From Alphaproteobacteria bacterium (GTDB lineage: Bacteria > Pseudomonadota > Alphaproteobacteria > Micavibrionales > Micavibrionaceae), in the NCBI GenBank assembly GCA_002701555.1, contig NZVS01000039.1, positions 1-24,556 of the forward strand: DNA of 24,556 nucleotides, read 5' to 3'. This document shows, one piece after another, positions 1 through 8,147 of the stretch. A model generated the notes under the pieces. That model saw nothing but the letters and a program-made list of their open reading frames with translations. It was not told where the DNA came from and made no database searches. Each line of letters opens with the position of its first letter. Positions within the stretch are counted from its first letter, which is position 1. The position numbers were made by a program, and so were the translations under genes.

Positions 1-271
1 AAGATATAAATTCCCCAACGGATATAATACGGTCATAGAGGCTGGGGCCTATACCCATTTTTTTGAGTAAAGCCTTGTTTTCGGTTTCTCTCATCATTGT
101 ATTGGACAAAAGGATGATAACTTTTTTACGGCTTCGAAGCTCTTTCAAACAGTCTATAACGCCGTCATAGGCTTCAACACCATTATGCAATACGCCCCAC
201 TGGTCGAAAATCATCGCCATGTATGTGTCGGATATATCTGACAGACCTTTACAAAATTTGGTTTTGGGCAT
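1..271 (-). CDS. HAD-superfamily class IIA hydrolase, 5' part only (runs off the left edge)
   Basis: This is the N-terminal 90 codons of a gene that continues beyond base 1. The start is the ATG at 271-269, with GGAG at 279-276 just upstream. Near the N-terminus the translation reads FDQWGVLHNG (nucleophile Asp23). It is followed by a helix and LLSNT, the motif II region with Ser/Asn. This pattern matches the HAD-IIA branch related to NagD and phosphoglycolate-type phosphatases, and in particular the alphaproteobacterial family I know as TIGR01459. Position +2 from the nucleophile is Trp rather than Asp, which I recall as usual for this family. The ISVGEF stretch near the cut end fits the family's SGE segment. 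The substrate is unknown; members are probably cytoplasmic phosphatases. The gene reads in the same direction as the symporter gene behind it, with an 89-bp gap. Confidence 0.8.
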   Translation of the reverse strand, partial: MPKTKFCKGLSDISDTYMAMIFDQWGVLHNGVEAYDGVIDCLKELRSRKKVIILLSNTMMRETENKALLKKMGIGPSLYDRIISVGEFIS

Positions 272-317
272 TTTTCTCCAGTGCCTTTAATTGCTCTGCT
301 ATGATCATACTTTAGAA

Positions 318-346
318 AGTATTGATAAAAAGTTTATCCATGTAAA
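318..346 (-). promoter_or_regulatory. Candidate sigma-70 promoter of the HAD hydrolase gene
   Basis: On the minus strand, TTTACA (346-341) is followed after 17 bases by AATACT (323-318). This would start transcription about 40 bases before the ATG at 271. A dyad, ATACTTT-AG-AAAGTAT (307-322), covers the -10 region. Assigned by eye from spacing and hexamer similarity only. Confidence 0.4.
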
Positions 347-360
347 GCAATGAGTAACCT

Positions 361-1866
361 CTATTTTGCGAAAAACTTTTCTTTATATGCCTTAAGATCA
401 CGTTTGATCTCAGGTGCAAGCATATAAAGTCCTATCAGGTTAGGGATACCCATGGAAAACAACATAGCATCAGAAAAACGTACCACATTTGATAATTGTG
501 CGGAGGCACCGATAACTATGAAGAACAAAAAGACGATTTTATAAAATGTCCTTACTGATGCGCGCTCCCCTAATAAATACGCCAGAGCTTTCTCGCCATT
601 ATAATACCAAGTTAGCAATGTAGAATAAGCAAATAAAAATACTGTGACTGCTAAAACATACGGGAACCAACTTATTCCATCGGCAAAAGCCTTGGACGTT
701 AAATCAACCCCAGCAAGACCTTCTGTATCCTGATAAACACCTGAAATAATAATTACGAGAGCCGTGACATTACAAATCACAATTGTATCAATAAAAGGGC
801 CAAGCATACCGACGAAGCCTTGGCGAACAGGATACTCGGTTTTCGCAGCTGAATGAACGATAGCAGCAGACCCTAGGCCGGCCTCGTTTGAAAATGAAGC
901 GCGTTGAACACCTGCTAATAGCCCACCGACGAAACCACCTAGCCCTGCGGCTGGTGTAAATGCATCTTTAAACATCATTGAAAAAGCTTCTGGGATTGCT
1001 TGATAACTCATGGCAATTACGATCAGTCCTGACAAGAGATAAAGACCTCCCATTGCTGGTACAAGTTTGGAAGCAACATTTGCAATAGACTCAATTCCTC
1101 CCAAAATAACAAGGCCAGTTAGAAGAGCCAGCCCTATTCCAAAAACCCAGCCCCTTCCATTAAACCAGCTGTCATCACCGCCGGTTACAAACAAAACCTG
1201 TTCAAAGGCTTGGTTTGCTTGAAACATATTTCCTCCGCCGATTGAGCCGCCAATACAACACACTGCAAAAAACGCTGCAAATAATGCACCCAATTTAGGC
1301 AAATTACGCTTAACAAAAGCTTGTTTTAGATAATACATGGGGCCGCCAGATATCGACGAAAGATTTTCTTTATCTGCATGCGTTCTGTATTTGACACCTA
1401 ACGCAACCTCGACAAACTTAGTATTCATCCCAAAAAGCCCCATAAGGGTCATCCATACAACAGCACCAGGACCACCCATTGAGATGGCTACTGCTACCCC
1501 TGCTATGTTTCCCAGCCCGACTGTACCGGAGAGCGAGGCTGCTAGGGCCTGAAAATTGCTTATTTGACCATCAGTACCTTCTTCATCAAATTTACCGCGT
1601 ACAACATCTATTGCATGTTTAAAATATCTAATATTTACAAAAGCAAAATAGAGACTGAATATTAAACCAGCCATTCCAAGCCAGATTATTAATAAAGGTA
1701 GGGAGTGCTCACTGACTGTTCCCGATGAGGATGTAAGGGTAAAATCAATAGAATATAGAATTGTGCTTTCTGCAAGATCAGCTATGCCTTTAAACATACA
1801 ATCAATAGATTGGTCTGCTGTTGAACCGCTCTCAAAACAACTAGTTAAATTCGTATCTTCGGGCAT
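361..1866 (-). CDS. Alanine/glycine:cation symporter family protein (AGCS)
   Basis: Predicted inner-membrane carrier that takes up alanine or glycine together with Na+ (AGCS family; AgcS, DagA and AlsT relatives). The protein is about 501 residues with many hydrophobic helices. Family hallmarks include the N-terminal SLSGTVGLGNIAGVA block with GGPGAVVWM after it, then GGPMYYL, the GGIESIANVASKLVP region and the SNEAGLGSA block. A longer reading starts at 1887 (seven more codons). I prefer the ATG at 1866-1864 because AAGGTGGAG lies directly upstream of it. The roughly 45 residues before the first helix are longer than I expect for the family and contain two Cys. Substrate choice between Ala and Gly cannot be read from the sequence. 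It lies between two minus-strand genes with no obvious functional link. Confidence 0.93.
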   Translation of the reverse strand: MPEDTNLTSCFESGSTADQSIDCMFKGIADLAESTILYSIDFTLTSSSGTVSEHSLPLLIIWLGMAGLIFSLYFAFVNIRYFKHAIDVVRGKFDEEGTDGQISNFQALAASLSGTVGLGNIAGVAVAISMGGPGAVVWMTLMGLFGMNTKFVEVALGVKYRTHADKENLSSISGGPMYYLKQAFVKRNLPKLGALFAAFFAVCCIGGSIGGGNMFQANQAFEQVLFVTGGDDSWFNGRGWVFGIGLALLTGLVILGGIESIANVASKLVPAMGGLYLLSGLIVIAMSYQAIPEAFSMMFKDAFTPAAGLGGFVGGLLAGVQRASFSNEAGLGSAAIVHSAAKTEYPVRQGFVGMLGPFIDTIVICNVTALVIIISGVYQDTEGLAGVDLTSKAFADGISWFPYVLAVTVFLFAYSTLLTWYYNGEKALAYLLGERASVRTFYKIVFLFFIVIGASAQLSNVVRFSDAMLFSMGIPNLIGLYMLAPEIKRDLKAYKEKFFAK

Positions 1867-1867
1867 T

Positions 1868-1876
1868 CTCCACCTT
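1868..1876 (-). promoter_or_regulatory. Ribosome-binding site that decides the symporter start
   Basis: The minus-strand sequence reads AAGGTGGAG, then one base, then ATG. This is a near-ideal Shine-Dalgarno site for the ATG at 1866, and it falls inside the coding sequence implied by the longer start at 1887. It therefore favours the shorter protein. Confidence 0.7.
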
Positions 1877-1912
1877 TTTATAATCAAGTCAGTAAGAAGC
1901 TGATTCTATTAA

Positions 1913-1969
1913 AGTCTTATCAAGACTAAAAGGAAAATAAGCCAGTTACACACAAGGCTAAAAAGCCTT
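1913..1969. other. Two tandem hairpins between the secreted-protein gene and the symporter gene
   Basis: AAGGCT (1954-1959), four A, AGCCTT (1964-1969) lies two bases past the stop codon of the upstream minus-strand gene. AGTCTT (1913-1918), ATC, AAGACT (1922-1927) follows 26 bases later. Both stems are perfect 6-bp repeats. Neither is followed by a clear T-run on the minus strand, so they are not classic intrinsic terminators. They could stabilise or process a transcript end. Confidence 0.4.
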
Positions 1970-1970
1970 A

Positions 1971-2453
1971 TCAACCGTTACAAAGAGGATATTTTACTGG
2001 ATGGGAAGGAAAAAAAGTGCTCGCCCATTTCCTAATTTCAGCAGTAGACATTGTCATCGCCTTATCAATCCTGGGCGCATACATTCTGCAAAATAGGTCA
2101 GGTCGCATCGTTGCTGCGTCACTTGAAATTTTATTTGCGTAGCCTGTGCGTAAAGCATTTATGGCCGCATCAGGGTTTTGCCCTTGTCTTGTAAAAAAAC
2201 TATAAAGTTTCTGCTCGTAATCGGCAAAAAGAACACCGTTTTTTGAAGTAAAACGCTTATATTTCTGATAAAGGTCTTCAGGGTAGGCATTATATAAATG
2301 ACGGCAGTTTAAGCCTATGACCATGAGTTCACTGTGAATTCTAATGCCCTGTTCAGCTTCAGCCTGTTCCATAGTATAGCAAGCTGCGGATGAACTTTTA
2401 GCAAAAAAGCAAACCGCGAAGAGAGTAACAAGTAAGGATACAAATAATTTCAT
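1971..2453 (-). CDS. Secreted protein of unknown function with four cysteines
   Basis: A 160-residue protein with a clear type I signal peptide: Lys at position 2, a hydrophobic core at residues 3-18 and an SSA site near residues 21-23. Cleavage there would release a periplasmic or secreted protein of about 137 residues. The mature part has Cys25, Cys50, Cys122 and Cys158, enough for two disulfides. It looks mostly helical and rich in charged residues and Tyr. The SSAAC junction lacks the Leu-type lipobox, so a lipoprotein is less likely. I do not recognise the family. It is transcribed divergently from miaB; the 107-bp gap carries good candidate promoters for both. No strong Shine-Dalgarno precedes the ATG. 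The signal peptide and sensible composition make it a believable gene. Confidence 0.75.
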   Translation of the reverse strand: MKLFVSLLVTLFAVCFFAKSSSAACYTMEQAEAEQGIRIHSELMVIGLNCRHLYNAYPEDLYQKYKRFTSKNGVLFADYEQKLYSFFTRQGQNPDAAINALRTGYANKISSDAATMRPDLFCRMYAPRIDKAMTMSTAEIRKWASTFFPSHPVKYPLCNG

Positions 2454-2473
2454 ATCAAACCAGATAATAGGAA

Positions 2474-2502
2474 AACATATGACTGTCCAGTAAAACTTGC
2501 AA
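2474..2502 (-). promoter_or_regulatory. Candidate promoter of the secreted-protein gene
   Basis: Minus strand: TTGCAA (2502-2497), 17 bases, TATGTT (2479-2474). Transcription would begin about 15 bases before the ATG at 2453. The TTGCAA is palindromic and is also the proposed -35 of the miaB promoter. Confidence 0.45.
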
Positions 2503-2525
2503 TTTAAAGCTTATCATGGTTTAAA
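2497..2525 (+). promoter_or_regulatory. Candidate promoter of miaB
   Basis: TTGCAA (2497-2502), 17 bases, TTTAAA (2520-2525). It shares the palindromic -35 hexamer with the divergent promoter on the minus strand. Called by eye. Confidence 0.4.
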
Positions 2526-2560
2526 AGCGTCCCTAATCAAATGAATTGCGGTAATTAATT

Positions 2561-3949
2561 ATGAGCGCTAAAAAACTTTATATTAAAACCTGGGGCTGCC
2601 AGATGAATGTCTACGATTCTCATAGGATTGCAGATGTGCTTAGACCTTTAGGTTATGAATTAAGCGACACCCCTGAAGATTCCGATATGATGGTATTAAA
2701 TACTTGCCATATCAGGGAAAAAGCCACAGAAAAAGTTTTTTCGGAGTTAGGGCGTCTCAAAGAACATAAGATTAAAAAGGAAAGTCAGGGTGACACGAAA
2801 GTGCTTATGGCAGTTGCGGGCTGCGTAGCTCAGGCTGAGGGAAACATTATTACACAAAGAGCACCTTTCGTGGATCTTGTTTTTGGGCCACAAACATATC
2901 ACAGGCTTCCTGAAATGGTGTCAAAACTTACTGGATTCAGGTCAGGCACGAAAAACAAACGCCATATAGATACGGATTTTCCAGCAGAAGGTAAATTCGA
3001 CTTTTTACCCGAGGAAACACAGTCACAAGGATCATCGGCCTTTTTGTCTGTACAAGAAGGATGTGACAAGTTTTGTACTTTTTGTGTTGTGCCGTACACT
3101 AGAGGTGCCGAATTTTCGAGGCCAGTACAATCAATTTTAGACGAAGCATTAAGTTTAGTGGATAAGGGTGCGAAAGAAATCAACCTTTTAGGTCAGAATG
3201 TGAACGCATATCACGGTGCTGATAAAAATGGAAATATAGCGGATCTTGCTCATCTTTTACATGAACTGTCTCAAATAAATGGTTTGGAACGTTTAAGATA
3301 TACAACATCCCACCCCCGAGATATGAACAAGAATCTGATAGACGCGCACGGTAGTATTAAAGAGTTAATGCCGTATCTACATTTGCCGATACAGAGTGGC
3401 TCGAACAAAATGCTTGAGGCAATGAACCGCAAGCATGACACTCAAATGTACCTTGATATTATAGACAACTTAAGAAAAATACGCCCTGATATAGCTTTTT
3501 CGTCAGATTTTATAGTTGGATTCCCAGGTGAAACCGAACAGGACCACCTCGATACGATGGAGCTTGTTAAAAAGGTTAATTATGCTGCATGTTACTCTTT
3601 CAAATATAGCGCGCGTCCGGGAACACCAGCTGCTAATATGAGAGGATTAGTTCGAGAAGATGTTAAAACAGAACGTCTTATAAGGCTTCAAGAGTTGCTT
3701 GGCGCCCAACAAAAGAAATTTAATGAGAGCCAGATTGGTAAAATATTACCAGTTTTACTAGACAGAAAAGGCCGAGATGAAGGTCAGCTTCATGGAAGAT
3801 CCCCTTATAATCAAGCGGTTCATGTCAAAGCCTCCCCCCGACTTCTAAATGAAATCGTTTCTGTGAAAATTAAGACGGCAACACAAAGCTCTTTAACAGG
3901 CGAAATCATAACATCGGAAACCGAGTCTACGGCGACTAAGGCTGCTTAA
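2561..3949 (+). CDS. miaB: tRNA-2-methylthio-N6-dimethylallyladenosine synthase MiaB
   Basis: Radical-SAM methylthiotransferase that adds the 2-methylthio group to i6A37 in tRNAs reading U-starting codons. The N-terminal UPF0004 domain carries the three Cys of one 4Fe-4S cluster: Cys13 (WGCQMN), Cys49 (NTCHIR) and Cys88 (AGCVAQ). The radical-SAM cluster is Cys168, Cys172 and Cys175 (EGCDKFCTFC). The VGFPGET motif is present, and a TRAM-like region occupies roughly the last 80 residues. At 462 residues it has the usual length. The Shine-Dalgarno is poor. It heads the plus-strand block; miaB-phoH-ybeY-corC-lnt is a widely conserved order. The enzyme consumes SAM, which metK in this window produces. 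Confidence 0.97.
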   Translation: MSAKKLYIKTWGCQMNVYDSHRIADVLRPLGYELSDTPEDSDMMVLNTCHIREKATEKVFSELGRLKEHKIKKESQGDTKVLMAVAGCVAQAEGNIITQRAPFVDLVFGPQTYHRLPEMVSKLTGFRSGTKNKRHIDTDFPAEGKFDFLPEETQSQGSSAFLSVQEGCDKFCTFCVVPYTRGAEFSRPVQSILDEALSLVDKGAKEINLLGQNVNAYHGADKNGNIADLAHLLHELSQINGLERLRYTTSHPRDMNKNLIDAHGSIKELMPYLHLPIQSGSNKMLEAMNRKHDTQMYLDIIDNLRKIRPDIAFSSDFIVGFPGETEQDHLDTMELVKKVNYAACYSFKYSARPGTPAANMRGLVREDVKTERLIRLQELLGAQQKKFNESQIGKILPVLLDRKGRDEGQLHGRSPYNQAVHVKASPRLLNEIVSVKIKTATQSSLTGEIITSETESTATKAA

Positions 3950-3953
3950 TAAT

Positions 3954-3984
3954 TTAACTTTCTTTTACAAAAATATGCTATAAT
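3954..3984 (+). promoter_or_regulatory. Candidate internal promoter before phoH
   Basis: A perfect TATAAT (3979-3984) lies 15 bases before the phoH ATG. The best -35 is TTAACT (3954-3959) at a rather long 19-base spacing. The surrounding 49-bp gap is very AT-rich, so a chance match is possible. Confidence 0.35.
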
Positions 3985-3998
3985 TATAATTAATACAT

Positions 3999-5000
3999 AT
4001 GGCGAAGATAACCCCTCTTACAGAAATTCTTGAGCTCCCCGACAATCGTCTGGCTTCTGTTATATATGGCCAACATAATGATAATTTGAATTATCTTGAA
4101 GATGAGCTTGGGATTGTTATTGCCGATAGAGGTAATAAGCTTGTTCTCAGCGGTAATCCGCAGGGTGTAGGAATTGCAAAGGGCATACTTGAAAGCCTTT
4201 ATACTTCATTGGAAAACGGCAAAAAGAATTTGGATATGCAAGATGTTATGGCTGCATTACGTTTTGCTCGTAAAGACCTTTACAAAGCGGCCCCTGCAAG
4301 GGAGGGAAATATGCCGGATATCAAGCCAGACGAGGCTAAATCTAAAATTAAGCTTGCAAAAGGAGACTTAATTGCAAGAACACCCAATCAAAGCGCTTAC
4401 ATTAATGCTTTAGACAAGTATGATATGATTTTTGGTCTAGGGCCCGCTGGTACAGGTAAAACCTATATTGCAGTTGCTAAAGCCGTTTCACTTTATGAAG
4501 CTGGAGAAGTAGAGCGAATGATATTTTGTCGTCCAGCGGTTGAGGCCGGCGAAAAACTCGGCTTCCTCCCTGGTGACATGCGTGAAAAGATTGACCCTTA
4601 TCTGAGCCCGATTTATGATGCGTTATATGATTTTCTAGGACGCGAAAAGACCGAGAAGCTACTTATAAAAAACGCTATAGAGATTGCTCCGCTTGCGTTT
4701 ATGAGGGGGCGCACTTTATCAAATGCTTGCGTCGTACTTGACGAGGCTCAAAACACGACATCGGCTCAAATGAAGATGTTTCTTTCCCGAATGGGTGATG
4801 GATCTAAAATGATCATCACTGGAGACCCCCATCAGATTGATCTTCTTGAAAAACAGATTTCCGGTTTAAAAGAAGCTTTTGCAATACTCAAAGACGTAGA
4901 CGATATAATTTTTATCGAGTTCGATCATGATGATGTTGTTCGTCATAAACTTGTTTCCAAAATCTTGAAAGCCTATGACCGCGTAAATCATGGATATTGA
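3999..5000 (+). CDS. PhoH-family ATPase (PhoH-like)
   Basis: A 333-residue P-loop NTPase of the PhoH-like family, thought to act in RNA metabolism and often linked to ybeY. The Walker A motif GPAGTGKT is at residues 148-155 and Walker B is CVVLDEAQN near residue 245. MIITGDPHQIDL follows as a sensor-like motif. The first 110 residues form the variable N-terminal part typical of the proteobacterial PhoH2/YbeZ type. The 3' end overlaps the ybeY start by 11 bases, which suggests translational coupling. The E. coli counterpart is ybeZ; I leave the symbol blank because phoH and ybeZ naming is inconsistent. Confidence 0.95.
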   Translation: MAKITPLTEILELPDNRLASVIYGQHNDNLNYLEDELGIVIADRGNKLVLSGNPQGVGIAKGILESLYTSLENGKKNLDMQDVMAALRFARKDLYKAAPAREGNMPDIKPDEAKSKIKLAKGDLIARTPNQSAYINALDKYDMIFGLGPAGTGKTYIAVAKAVSLYEAGEVERMIFCRPAVEAGEKLGFLPGDMREKIDPYLSPIYDALYDFLGREKTEKLLIKNAIEIAPLAFMRGRTLSNACVVLDEAQNTTSAQMKMFLSRMGDGSKMIITGDPHQIDLLEKQISGLKEAFAILKDVDDIIFIEFDHDDVVRHKLVSKILKAYDRVNHGY

Positions 5001-5451
5001 TATACTTCGTGAAGATAGCTTTAAATGGCAAAACATATCTGATTTATGGTTTATCGATCGATTAACCCAATTAACCAACCTTTTAAAAGATTATAGTTTT
5101 GGTGACGCAGAGCTTTCTATAGTGCTTGCTAATAACAAGTTTGTTCAGAATCTCAACAAAGAGTACCGCGGAAAGGACCAGCCTACAAACGTGCTTTCTT
5201 TCCCTGCTGATGACACTAACGGCTACATCATAAAAGGACCATTAGGAGATATAGTCTTTGCCCATGAAACGATTATGAACGAGTCTGACACGGAATCTAA
5301 ACATTTTGAAGCTCACTTGACCCACCTCTTGCTTCACGGCCTACTCCATTTGTTAGGTTATGATCACATAGAGGATCACGAGGCACAAGAAATGGAAAGA
5401 ATAGAAATTGAAATTTTACAAAAAATAGGTATAAAAAACCCTTATTTGTGA
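4990..5451 (+). CDS. ybeY: Endoribonuclease YbeY (rRNA maturation factor)
   Basis: Single-strand-specific metallo-endoribonuclease involved in 16S rRNA 3'-end maturation and ribosome quality control. The protein has 153 residues. The zinc-binding signature HGLLHLLGYDH is intact, with His116, His120 and His126. The upstream TNVLSFP segment is the other conserved block. The ATG at 4990 lies inside the end of phoH, so the two genes are probably translationally coupled. The C-terminus is only slightly basic. Confidence 0.96.
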   Translation: MDIDILREDSFKWQNISDLWFIDRLTQLTNLLKDYSFGDAELSIVLANNKFVQNLNKEYRGKDQPTNVLSFPADDTNGYIIKGPLGDIVFAHETIMNESDTESKHFEAHLTHLLLHGLLHLLGYDHIEDHEAQEMERIEIEILQKIGIKNPYL

Positions 5452-5478
5452 CTTTTTATTCGTTTGAATGGTAAAGTC
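5450..5478 (+). other. Hairpin spanning the ybeY stop codon
   Basis: GACTTT (5450-5455) pairs with AAAGTC (5473-5478), and ATTC (5458-5461) pairs with GAAT (5466-5469) around a GTTT loop. Two U.G pairs and a bulged T5472 join the two helices, giving about 12 pairs. No T-run follows, so it is not an intrinsic terminator. It may be an mRNA processing or stability element between ybeY and corC. Confidence 0.35.
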
Positions 5479-5505
5479 CTGTAAGAATTTAAATTTGAGA
5501 GACAT

Positions 5506-6414
5506 ATGAAACCCAATACACAGCTGTCCGAGTCAGCTACTCGAGGCGATAAAGGCAACAGCTTTTTAGATAAATTCAAAATATTCCAAAAATCGAAAGG
5601 AGACACAGTTTCTTTGAAAGAGGCTGTGGACGCTTATCTGGAAGATGCAACTTTCGAAGAGGATACTCGCATTAGTGATCAGGAAAAACTTTTAATATCT
5701 AATGTGGTCGGGCTAAGAGATTTGAAAGTTACTGATGTAATGATACCTCGTGCCGATATAATTGCTATTGATGTTAAAACAACTGAGGAAGGTATTCTTT
5801 CGCTACTTACTGAAAAACAGCATAGCCGTTTTCCTGTTTATGAAGATAATCTTGATAACGTTCTCGGAACAATTCATATCAAGGATATAGTTTCGGCCTT
5901 TGCAAGAGGCGAAAAAATTGAAGTCAGAGAACTTATCAGGGAAGTGCCTTTTGCCTCCCCTGCCATGCCTATACTGGACTTAATGGTAATGATGCAACAT
6001 CAAAGACGCCATATGATCCTTGTTATTGATGAGTATGGTGGAATTGACGGTTTGGTCACAATCGGCGATGTCATCGAAAACGTTATAGGGGAAATTCAGG
6101 ACGAATATGATTTTATTCAAAAAACCAATATCATTGATTTAGGTGACGGTGTTTATATAGCTGATGCCCGCTATGATATTAATGAACTTGAAGAGCTCAT
6201 AGGCAAAAAGCTTTATGACGAGGAAGAAGAGGATCTTGACACCGTGGGTGGTCTTATAACGTCTATCGCAGGGCGCTTGCCTGCCAGAGGAGAAGTTTTC
6301 AAGGAAGAAAGCCTGGGAATGTCATTTGAAGTACTTGATGCCGATCCAAGGCGCTTAAAAAGAGTACGCATCACAACCTTTGATCCCGTGGCAGATTCTT
6401 CTGAAGTTTCCTGA
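5506..6414 (+). CDS. CBS-domain protein of the CorC/TlyC family
   Basis: A 302-residue cytosolic protein with two CBS domains (roughly residues 65-125 and 140-200) and a C-terminal CorC_HlyC domain (roughly 215-295). It lacks the N-terminal DUF21 membrane domain, so it is the short CorC/TlyC type and not a YfjD/YtfL type. VTDVMIPR and the following HSRFPVYE segment are the family hallmarks. In E. coli, CorC is associated with Mg2+/Co2+ efflux; 'hemolysin' labels for TlyC relatives are historical. The position between ybeY and lnt is the conserved one. GAGAG before the ATG is a weak Shine-Dalgarno. The stop is nine bases before the lnt start. Confidence 0.93.
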   Translation: MKPNTQLSESATRGDKGNSFLDKFKIFQKSKGDTVSLKEAVDAYLEDATFEEDTRISDQEKLLISNVVGLRDLKVTDVMIPRADIIAIDVKTTEEGILSLLTEKQHSRFPVYEDNLDNVLGTIHIKDIVSAFARGEKIEVRELIREVPFASPAMPILDLMVMMQHQRRHMILVIDEYGGIDGLVTIGDVIENVIGEIQDEYDFIQKTNIIDLGDGVYIADARYDINELEELIGKKLYDEEEEDLDTVGGLITSIAGRLPARGEVFKEESLGMSFEVLDADPRRLKRVRITTFDPVADSSEVS

Positions 6415-6423
6415 TTAAAGAAT

Positions 6424-8028
6424 ATGCAATTCTTTAGTAAATATGCCCCTTATTTTTACCTTATTCTTTTTGGCGCGTTAGGCGGGCTTGGCTTCTCCCC
6501 GACATATCTTGTTCCCTTAACCCTCGCTAGTTATGGTGGTTTCTACTGGGTGTTAAATAAATATATTATGCCTGGTGGCACGTTAAAGGCAGCTTTCAGC
6601 GGCTGGCTTTATGCAACTTTATATTTTATAAGTAATTTGTGGTGGACCGGGAATGCTTTATTAGTGGAGGACAACCCTTTTATTTGGGCCCTCCCCCTTG
6701 CTGTTATTGGATTTCCGGCCCTTCTAGCCGGATTCATATCAGTAATTTGTATTATTTATAATATCCTGCTTAAAAAGTCGCCGGTTAAGCATTCTTATAT
6801 GAAGTATTCCCTCGGCAATGCTTTAGTTTTTGCCGCTCTACTGACATCTACAGAATGGATGCGAGGCCATATGTTTACCGGGTTTCCGTGGAACCTTCCC
6901 GGATATGTATGGAGCTGGAATTTAGAAATTTTGCAAATCCTCTCAGTTTTTGGCCCATATGTCTTATCATTCCTTACGGTATTGATTTCACCCCTTTTCG
7001 TGAATTTAGTTTACAATGCCAAACTTAAAAATAATGTTTTAGCAGCCTGCGTTATCATCTTGGTTTTTCTCATATGCGGCTTATGGGGTAGTTTCAGGCT
7101 TGGAAATAACCCAACTGTATACACTAGTGATGTAGTTCGAGTTATACAGCCAAATATAAAGCAGGCAGATAAATGGGATCCTGCCCAATACAATACACAT
7201 TTAAGCCTCTTTAGCGATATGATTACCGAAAGCTTCAAGCCAGATTTCCGTTCAGCAAGAAGCGTTCTTTTCGTAACGCCTGAAACGGCCCTAAATGAAA
7301 CAATGCTTTCCTCACCAGAGGCGCCGTACAAGCTCCAGTCTATTTTTGAAACTCTACAACAACTGCCTTTTCCGGCATATTTATATACCGGGTATATGAG
7401 GTCAGAATATAATTCTGCTGAACCTAATAAGCCCTTATATTTTAACAGCTCAATGCTTTTAAATGATAAAGGTGAAAACCTGGCGTTTTTTGATAAGTTT
7501 CATCTTGTTCCTTTCGGCGAATATATGCCTTATGAAGATATCGTTCCAATTGGCCCGGTTGTGAAATTTAATGGCTTTCAGCATGGTGAAGGCCTTAGAA
7601 CGCTTCGTGCGGAGGGTATACCAAGTTTCAGCCCATTAATATGTTATGAAATTTTATTTCCCGGAGAAGTCTTTCTCGCAGAAGACAGGCCATCTGTATT
7701 AGTCAATATAACGAACGACGCATGGTATGGTTTATCGCCTGGGCCTTTCCAACATGCATTAATGGCAAACTACCGGGCTATTGAAACAGGTTTGCCTGTA
7801 ATTCGCTCGGCAAATACTGGAATGAGTGTTGTTACTGATGCATACGGACGCACCCTTTCTAAAACAGCTTTAAATGAGAGAATCAACTTAGATATTTTCA
7901 TACCCCTCTCAACATATGATCCAACCATTTACAGCATATGGCGAGACATTCCTTTCTATATCATGCTTCTTTCTGCACTATTTGTCGGGCTTTTATTATT
8001 GTTTAAGTCCAAGAATCAGAATATATAA
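6424..8028 (+). CDS. lnt: Apolipoprotein N-acyltransferase Lnt
   Basis: Inner-membrane enzyme that N-acylates the lipid-modified Cys of lipoproteins, the last step of lipoprotein maturation. The N-terminal 220 residues hold about six hydrophobic helices, the middle is a periplasmic nitrilase-fold domain and a final helix lies near residues 510-528. The catalytic triad is visible: Glu287 in TPETAL, Lys358 in FDKFHLVPFGEYMP and Cys407 in LICYE. At 534 residues it has the normal length. It lies nine bases behind corC and is probably in the same transcript. Confidence 0.96.
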   Translation: MQFFSKYAPYFYLILFGALGGLGFSPTYLVPLTLASYGGFYWVLNKYIMPGGTLKAAFSGWLYATLYFISNLWWTGNALLVEDNPFIWALPLAVIGFPALLAGFISVICIIYNILLKKSPVKHSYMKYSLGNALVFAALLTSTEWMRGHMFTGFPWNLPGYVWSWNLEILQILSVFGPYVLSFLTVLISPLFVNLVYNAKLKNNVLAACVIILVFLICGLWGSFRLGNNPTVYTSDVVRVIQPNIKQADKWDPAQYNTHLSLFSDMITESFKPDFRSARSVLFVTPETALNETMLSSPEAPYKLQSIFETLQQLPFPAYLYTGYMRSEYNSAEPNKPLYFNSSMLLNDKGENLAFFDKFHLVPFGEYMPYEDIVPIGPVVKFNGFQHGEGLRTLRAEGIPSFSPLICYEILFPGEVFLAEDRPSVLVNITNDAWYGLSPGPFQHALMANYRAIETGLPVIRSANTGMSVVTDAYGRTLSKTALNERINLDIFIPLSTYDPTIYSIWRDIPFYIMLLSALFVGLLLLFKSKNQNI

Positions 8029-8065
8029 TTTCTTTTATATTAGCGACTGCTTGAATAAATGATGA

Positions 8066-8091
8066 ATTTAATACTTTCGGAGTATTGAAAT
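8066..8091 (+). other. Stem-loop upstream of the XRE regulator gene
   Basis: ATTTAATACT (8066-8075) pairs with AGTATT-G-AAAT (8081-8091) around the five-base loop TTCGG, giving 10 pairs with G8087 bulged. It covers the in-frame TTG at 8085. That argues against translation from there and in favour of the ATG at 8148. No T-run follows. Confidence 0.4.
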
Positions 8092-8111
8092 TAAGCTCAA
8101 GCTTTTATAAA
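8085..8111 (+). promoter_or_regulatory. Candidate promoter of the XRE regulator gene
   Basis: TTGAAA (8085-8090) and TATAAA (8106-8111) are 15 bases apart, shorter than ideal. TAAATG at 8108 would give 17. A start of transcription near 8118 would lie about 30 bases before the preferred ATG. Confidence 0.3.
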
Positions 8112-8147
8112 TGTAATTACTTAAACTTGATTCAGAAAGTACACAGA

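Noticed and set aside
1867..1887. Longer start for the symporter at 1887
   Set aside because: The strong AAGGTGGAG site lies inside that extension and directly serves the ATG at 1866.
2541..2558. Five-codon ORF just before miaB
   Set aside because: It is too short, without a ribosome-binding site, and easily due to chance.
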